The notes under the pieces are model-generated. The model searched no databases, was not told the origin of the DNA, and worked only from the letters and a program-made list of their open reading frames with translations. A stretch of DNA of 64,000 nt from CAXQZM01 sp965229645 (lineage in GTDB: Bacteria; Pseudomonadota; Alphaproteobacteria; UBA7985): assembly GCA_965229645.1 (NCBI GenBank), contig OZ245893.1, forward strand, positions 3,190,999 to 3,254,998. The letters are read 5' to 3'. The position numbers and the translations under genes were made by a program. How positions within the stretch are numbered: position 1 is the stretch's first letter; every line of letters starts with the position of its first letter. Positions 51,001-57,000 of this stretch are shown in pieces.

Positions 51001-54000
51001 GTGTTGTCACCTCGTCCCCGTTCACGGTGACGGCAACCTTCTCCGAAACCGTGACGGGCCTTGAGGAAAGCTCGATCAGCGTCGGCAATGGCACCTTGAC
51101 CGCGGGCAGCTTGGCGCCCGTGGCGGACACGGACGGCAAGATCTACACCTTCGCTATTGTGCCAACCTCCGACGGGGAAGTGACGGTTGATCTGGCGGGC
51201 AGTGCCGCCCAAGACCTGGCGGGCAACGCCAGCGCCGCCGCCGCGCAACTCGCGGTCGTCTACGATACGGGCGCGCCAACGGTGGTCTTGAGTACAGGTG
51301 ACGCGGATGAGGACGGCGTCGTCACATCTCCTGCGTTCACGGTCACGGCGACCTTCTCCGAAACCGTGACGGGCCTCGAGGAAAGTTCCATCAACCTGGG
51401 CAACGCGACCCTAACGGCGGGCAGCCTGACCGCAGTGGCCGACACCGACGGCAAGGTCTATACCTTCGTGGTTGCGCCGACCGCCGACGGCGCGATGACC
51501 GTCGATTTGGCCGCCGCAGCGGCCCAAGACCTGGCGGGCAACGATAGCGCCGCCGCCGCGCAGCTCGCGCTGGTCTACGATACGGGCGCGCCGACACTCG
51601 TGTTGACGACAGGGGATGCGTATGCGGACGGCGTCGTCACATCGTCTTCGTTCACGGTCACGGCGACCTTCTCCGAGACGGTGACGGGCCTCGAGGAAAG
51701 CTCGATCAGCCTTGGCAACGGCATCCTGATGGCGGGCAGCTTGACGGCGGCCGCAGACGCAGACGGCAAGGTCTATACCTTCACGGTTACTCCGCTAAGC
51801 GACGGCGCGGTGACGGTGGACTTGGCCACCGCTGCCGCCCAGGACCTGGCGGGCAATGCCAGTGCCGCCGCCGCGCAACTCGCAGTCGTCTACGATACGG
51901 GCGCGCCGACGGTGACCTTGAGTACCGACGATGATCTAAACGGTGTCGTCACCGCCGCCTTCACGGTCACCGCAACCTTCTCCGAGACCGTGACGGGCCT
52001 TGCGCAAGGGTCGATCAGCCTTGGCAACGCCACCTTGACCGCCGACAGTTTTGCGGCGGTGTCGGGCTCGGATGGCAAAGCCTATACCTTCGCGGTTGAG
52101 CCGACCTCGGACGGGGCGGTGACGGTGGACTTGGTTGCCGCAGCGGCCCAAGACCTGGCGGGCAACGACAATAGCGCCGCCGCGCAACTCGCGGTCGTCT
52201 ACGACACGGGCGCGCCGACGGTGACCTTGAGTACGGGTGACGCGGATGAGGACGGCGTCGTCACATCGCTTGCGTTCACGGTCACGGCGACCTTCTCCGA
52301 AACGGTAACGGGCCTGGCGGAAAGTTCCATCAGCCTTGGCAATGCGACCTTGACGGCGGGCAGCCTTGCGCCCGTGGCCGACAGCGATGGCAAGGTTTAT
52401 ACCTTCGCGGTGACACCTGCATCCGATGGGGCGGTGACGGTGGACTTGGTTGCGGGCGCGGCCCAAGACCTGGCGGGCAATGACAATGCGGCGGCGGCCC
52501 AGTTCTCGGTCGTCTACGACACGGGCGCGCCGACGGTGACCTTGACGTCGAGTGACGCGAGCGACGACGGGGTTGTTACCGCCACGTTCACGGTGACGGC
52601 GACCTTCTCGGAGACGGTGACGGGCCTTGAGGAACGTTCGATCAGCCTCGGCAACGCCACCTTGACGGCGGGCAGCCTGACCGCAGTGGCCGACAGCGAT
52701 GGCAAGGTCTATACCTTCATGGGTGTGCCCACATCCGACGGCACAGTGACGGTCGATCTGGCGGCGTCAGCGGCCCAAGACCTGGCGGGCAACGACAGCA
52801 ACGCTGCGGCGCAGTTCTCGGTCGTCTACGATACGGGCGCGCCGACGGTGGTTTTGCGCGTGGAGGGCGCGGACGAACGGGGCGTTGTCACATCCTCCTT
52901 TACGGTCACGGCGACCTTCTCGGAAACCGTGACGGGCCTTGAGGAAAGCTCGATCAGCCTTGGCAACGCCGCCGTGACGACGGGCAGCCTAAGCCCCGTG
53001 CCCGACACCGACGGCAAGGCCTACACCTTCACAGTGGTGCCCGCGTCCGACGGCGCGGTGACGGTGGACTTGGTCGCCGCTGCGGCGCAAGACTTGGCGG
53101 GCAACGCCAGCACCGCTGCGGCGCAGGTCTCGCTCGTCTACGATACGGGCGCGCCGACCGTGACCTTGAGCACAGACGATGACCTAAGCGGGGTTGTCAC
53201 CGCCGCGTTCACGGTCACCGCGACCTTCTCAGAGACCGTCACCGACCTTGCGGAAAGCGCGTTCAGCCTTGGTAACGGCGCCGTCGTCACGAACAGCTTG
53301 GCGGCCGTGGCGGGCACCGATGGCACGACCTACACCTTGACAGTCGCGCCAGCGTCCGACGGCGTGGTGACGGTCGATCTGGCGGCGGCGGCGGCCCAAG
53401 ACTTGGCGGGCAATGCCAGCACCGCTGCGGCGCAGCTGTCTCTTATCTACGATACAGGCGCGCCAACGGTGGCCTTGACGACCGCGGACGCCTTGAGCGG
53501 CGTTGTCACTTCCGCCGCGTTCACGGTCACGGCAACCTTCTCCGAAACCGTCACGGGTCTTGAGCAAAGCGCGATCAGCCTTGGCAACGCCGCCCTGACG
53601 ACGGACAGCCTCGCACCCGTGGCCGACAGCGATGGCAAGGCCTATACTTTCACGGTTGTGCCGACATCCGACGGCGCGGTGACGGTCGATTTGGCCGCCG
53701 CCGCAGCGCAAGACCTGGCGGGCAATGCGAGCAGCGCCGCCGCGCAATTGTCGCTTGTTTACGATACGGGCGCGCCGACGGTCGCCTTGAGTGCGAACGA
53801 GGCGAGCGACAGCGGGGTAGTGACCGCCGCGTTCACGGTCACCGCGACCTTTTCCGAAACCGTGACGGGCCTTGAGGAAGGGTCGATCAACCTCAGCAAT
53901 GCGACCCTGTCCGCTGGCTCGCTCGCATCGGTGCCCAACACGGACGGCAAGGCCTATACCTTCGTGGTTGTGCCGACGTCCGACGGCGCGGTGACAGTCG

Positions 54001-57000
54001 ATTTGGCCGCGGCTGCCGCCCAAGACTTGGCGGGCAACGCCAGCACCGCCCCTGCGCAACTCGCGCTTGTCTTCGACACCAGCGCGCCGACGGTCCAACA
54101 CCTGACCTCGGAACGGACCCCAACCAACGAGTCGCCCTTTGCGGTCGAGGTTCAGTTCTCCGAAGTCGTCAACGGTTTTGACATGGCAGACCTGATCGTC
54201 ACCAATGGCACCGTCCAAGCTGGCAGCATCCAGACCGCCGACAACCAAACCTACCACTTCGACGTCGTCCCCGACGCGCAGGGCGATGTGTCCATCTCCG
54301 TTGTGGCCGACGCGGTCCAGGACTTGGCGGGAACGGGCAGCCTAGCATCGAGCGTCTTGACGGTATCCTACGACACTATGGCCCCCGAGGTGACTCAATG
54401 GACCGTGCCCGCAGCCGTCAGAACGACCGATGCTTTCACCGTAGAGCTCGAGTTCTCCGAGCCCGTCGAGGATCTGAGCGCCGACGACTTCGGCCTAACC
54501 CATGCCCATATCGACACGCGCACATTCGCGATTGTGGATCAGCAGGTCTATACCTTTGACGTCGTGCCCGACGGCAACGGGGACCTTGTCCTTGAGTTGC
54601 CCGCTGGCGCAACGCAAGATTTGGCTGGGAACGCAAGCCTCGGGTGGGGTGACGGTGACGAGGACATTCGGGTCATTTACGATGACGTCCAGCCCACGGT
54701 TGCGCTGAGCGCCGATGCCACACGAATTGACGACACCTATGTCGCCAACGGCACCTTCACCGTGACCCTTGCGTTTGACGAGGAGGTGTTTGACGTCACC
54801 TTGAGCGATGTCCAGGTTACCAACGGCCTTGTCGATACGGGCACCTTCGCAGCCAGCCAAAGCGAGCCCAATAAGACTTACACCTTTGATGTGACGCCCG
54901 ACGGCAATGGGGATGTCGTGATTTCGATTGCAGACAACATGGCGCAGGACTTGGCAGGCAACGGCAACACGAGCCAAAGCCTCACCCTTATCTACGATGC
55001 CAACGCGCCCGTCTTCACGAGCGGAGATACCTTCACGTCGGTCGAAAACGACACGGGCGTCGTCGCGACCATCGTGGCGAGCGACGACAACGGGCCCCTA
55101 ACCTACGAAATCACTGGCGGCGACGACGCGGGGGACTTCACCTTGACGCACTCGGGTCCCGACGATGCGCGCGTGGCCCAGGTGTTCTTCAACGCGAACG
55201 GGTCGGGCGCGGCGGACTATGAGACCCCCGCCGACGCGGACGCTGACAACACCTATGTCTTCATCGTCACCGCCTCCGACGCCCTAGACTCCCCGAACAC
55301 GCAGCAGCAAACCGTCACGATTTCGGTGACCAACATCGTCGAAAATCCGGGTCTGAGCCTCGCACCTCTGCCGTTCAGCGTGACCGAGGGGAGCACGAGC
55401 GCACTTGAGGTCAGCCTTGAGGAAGAACCGTCGGGCGAGGTTCGAGTCACCGTGGACGTGAGCGATGAAACTGCGGCGTTGCTGGCAACGGGCGACGATA
55501 CGGCCTTCACGACCGCGCTTGAGCTCACCTTTACACCCGCGAACTGGGCGACGGCGCAGAGCCTGATCGTGTCGGGGGTCGAAGACGACGATTCGACCGA
55601 TGAGACGCTCTCGATCAATCTAAGCCCCGCAGGCGGCGGCTACGGCGATACGGAGGCCGAGGTCATAAGCCTCACGGTAGCGGACAATGACGAACCAGGC
55701 CTGCTGGTGTCCGACGCGGACCGTGAGCTGTCGTTGCCCGAGGGAAGCACCGATACGTTCACCGTGGCCCTAGCAACCCAGCCCATGGGGGACGTGACCG
55801 TCGCCCTCGCGACGGATGACGTCACCCTTGTCGCCGAGGCCGATGGATCCCAAAGCCTGACCTTCACCGCCGCGAATTGGAAAACACCGCAAACCGTCGA
55901 GGTGACGGCGGTTGACGATGATTTGCCGGGCAACAAGCTGGTGACCGTCACGCTGACGCCGACCTCTGCCGCAGACCCTGACTACAGCGCCTTAGCGGCC
56001 TTGGAAGTGTCGGTGACAACTCAAGACGATGACGCGGTCTTTGCGCTCTCAAGCGACTCGCTCAAAGTCGGCGAGGGGGCAACCGCAACCGTCACCGTCG
56101 CTTTGGGCGTGCAGCCCTCGCAAGACGTGACCGTGACCCCAAGCTCGACAAATGCGGCGGTGACGCTGGCCCCTGCCACCTTGACCTTCACCTCCAGCGA
56201 TTGGGCGACGCCGCAAACGCTGACCCTGAGCGCGGCCGAAGATGAGGCGGGTGCCAACATCGCCCTTGCGGTCAACTTCAGCGCAACGGGCGGCGGTTAC
56301 GAGGACGCGACGGCAAGCCTGGCCGTGACGGTTGTTGACAACGACGCCCCAGAAAAGCGCGTGTCGGCGGCCCAAACAAGCGTCACCGCAAGCGCCTCCT
56401 CTGGCCTGCGGGTCGATGAGGCGGCGATCCTCACCGTCGTGGCGCGGGATGCCGATGGCGAGATCCTAACCGGAATTGCCGACCATATATCGGCGACCGC
56501 AACCAACGAGGCGCGCGTCGGGGCCTTCACCGAAAGCCCGAGCAGTCCTGGAACCTACACGGCTGAACTGAGCGCGACCAAGACGGGTCCAGTCCTTGTG
56601 ACCGTGATGGTCGATGCGGTTGAGATCAGCACCACGGTTACCGTGACCTTCGGTGCGGCCCAGGCCAGCGATACGGGCGCGGTCGTTACGTCGATTGTCA
56701 ATAGCACGGTAATGAGCAGCCAGTTGAGCAGCCTCATCAGCGACGCCGCCTTTGGCGGGCTCGCCAGCGCGGCCGCAACCGCTGGTACCGCACCCGACTT
56801 GAGCAGCCCCTTCGAAGGCCTCGGGTCCGTGGTCGATGGACCTGCGGAAGGAACCGCCATCAGTTCCCTGGACCCCAGCGCCTACAGCGGCCTACGGGTC
56901 CTGTCGGCCCGCGAAGGCGATGACGCAGGGGCCCCCTTGGTTGACTGGTTCTCCATGGGTCTGTCGTCGGCGTCGGTCGACTCCGAATTGAAAGGCGAGG

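Noticed and set aside
49872..51248. Open frame of 458 codons on the minus strand inside the Ig array, with similar ones at 43920-44951 and 53229-54257
   Set aside because: They repeat with the same roughly 312-bp period as the plus-strand Ig units and are rich in Arg, His and Gly. They are explained as by-products of the GC-rich repeat on the other strand.
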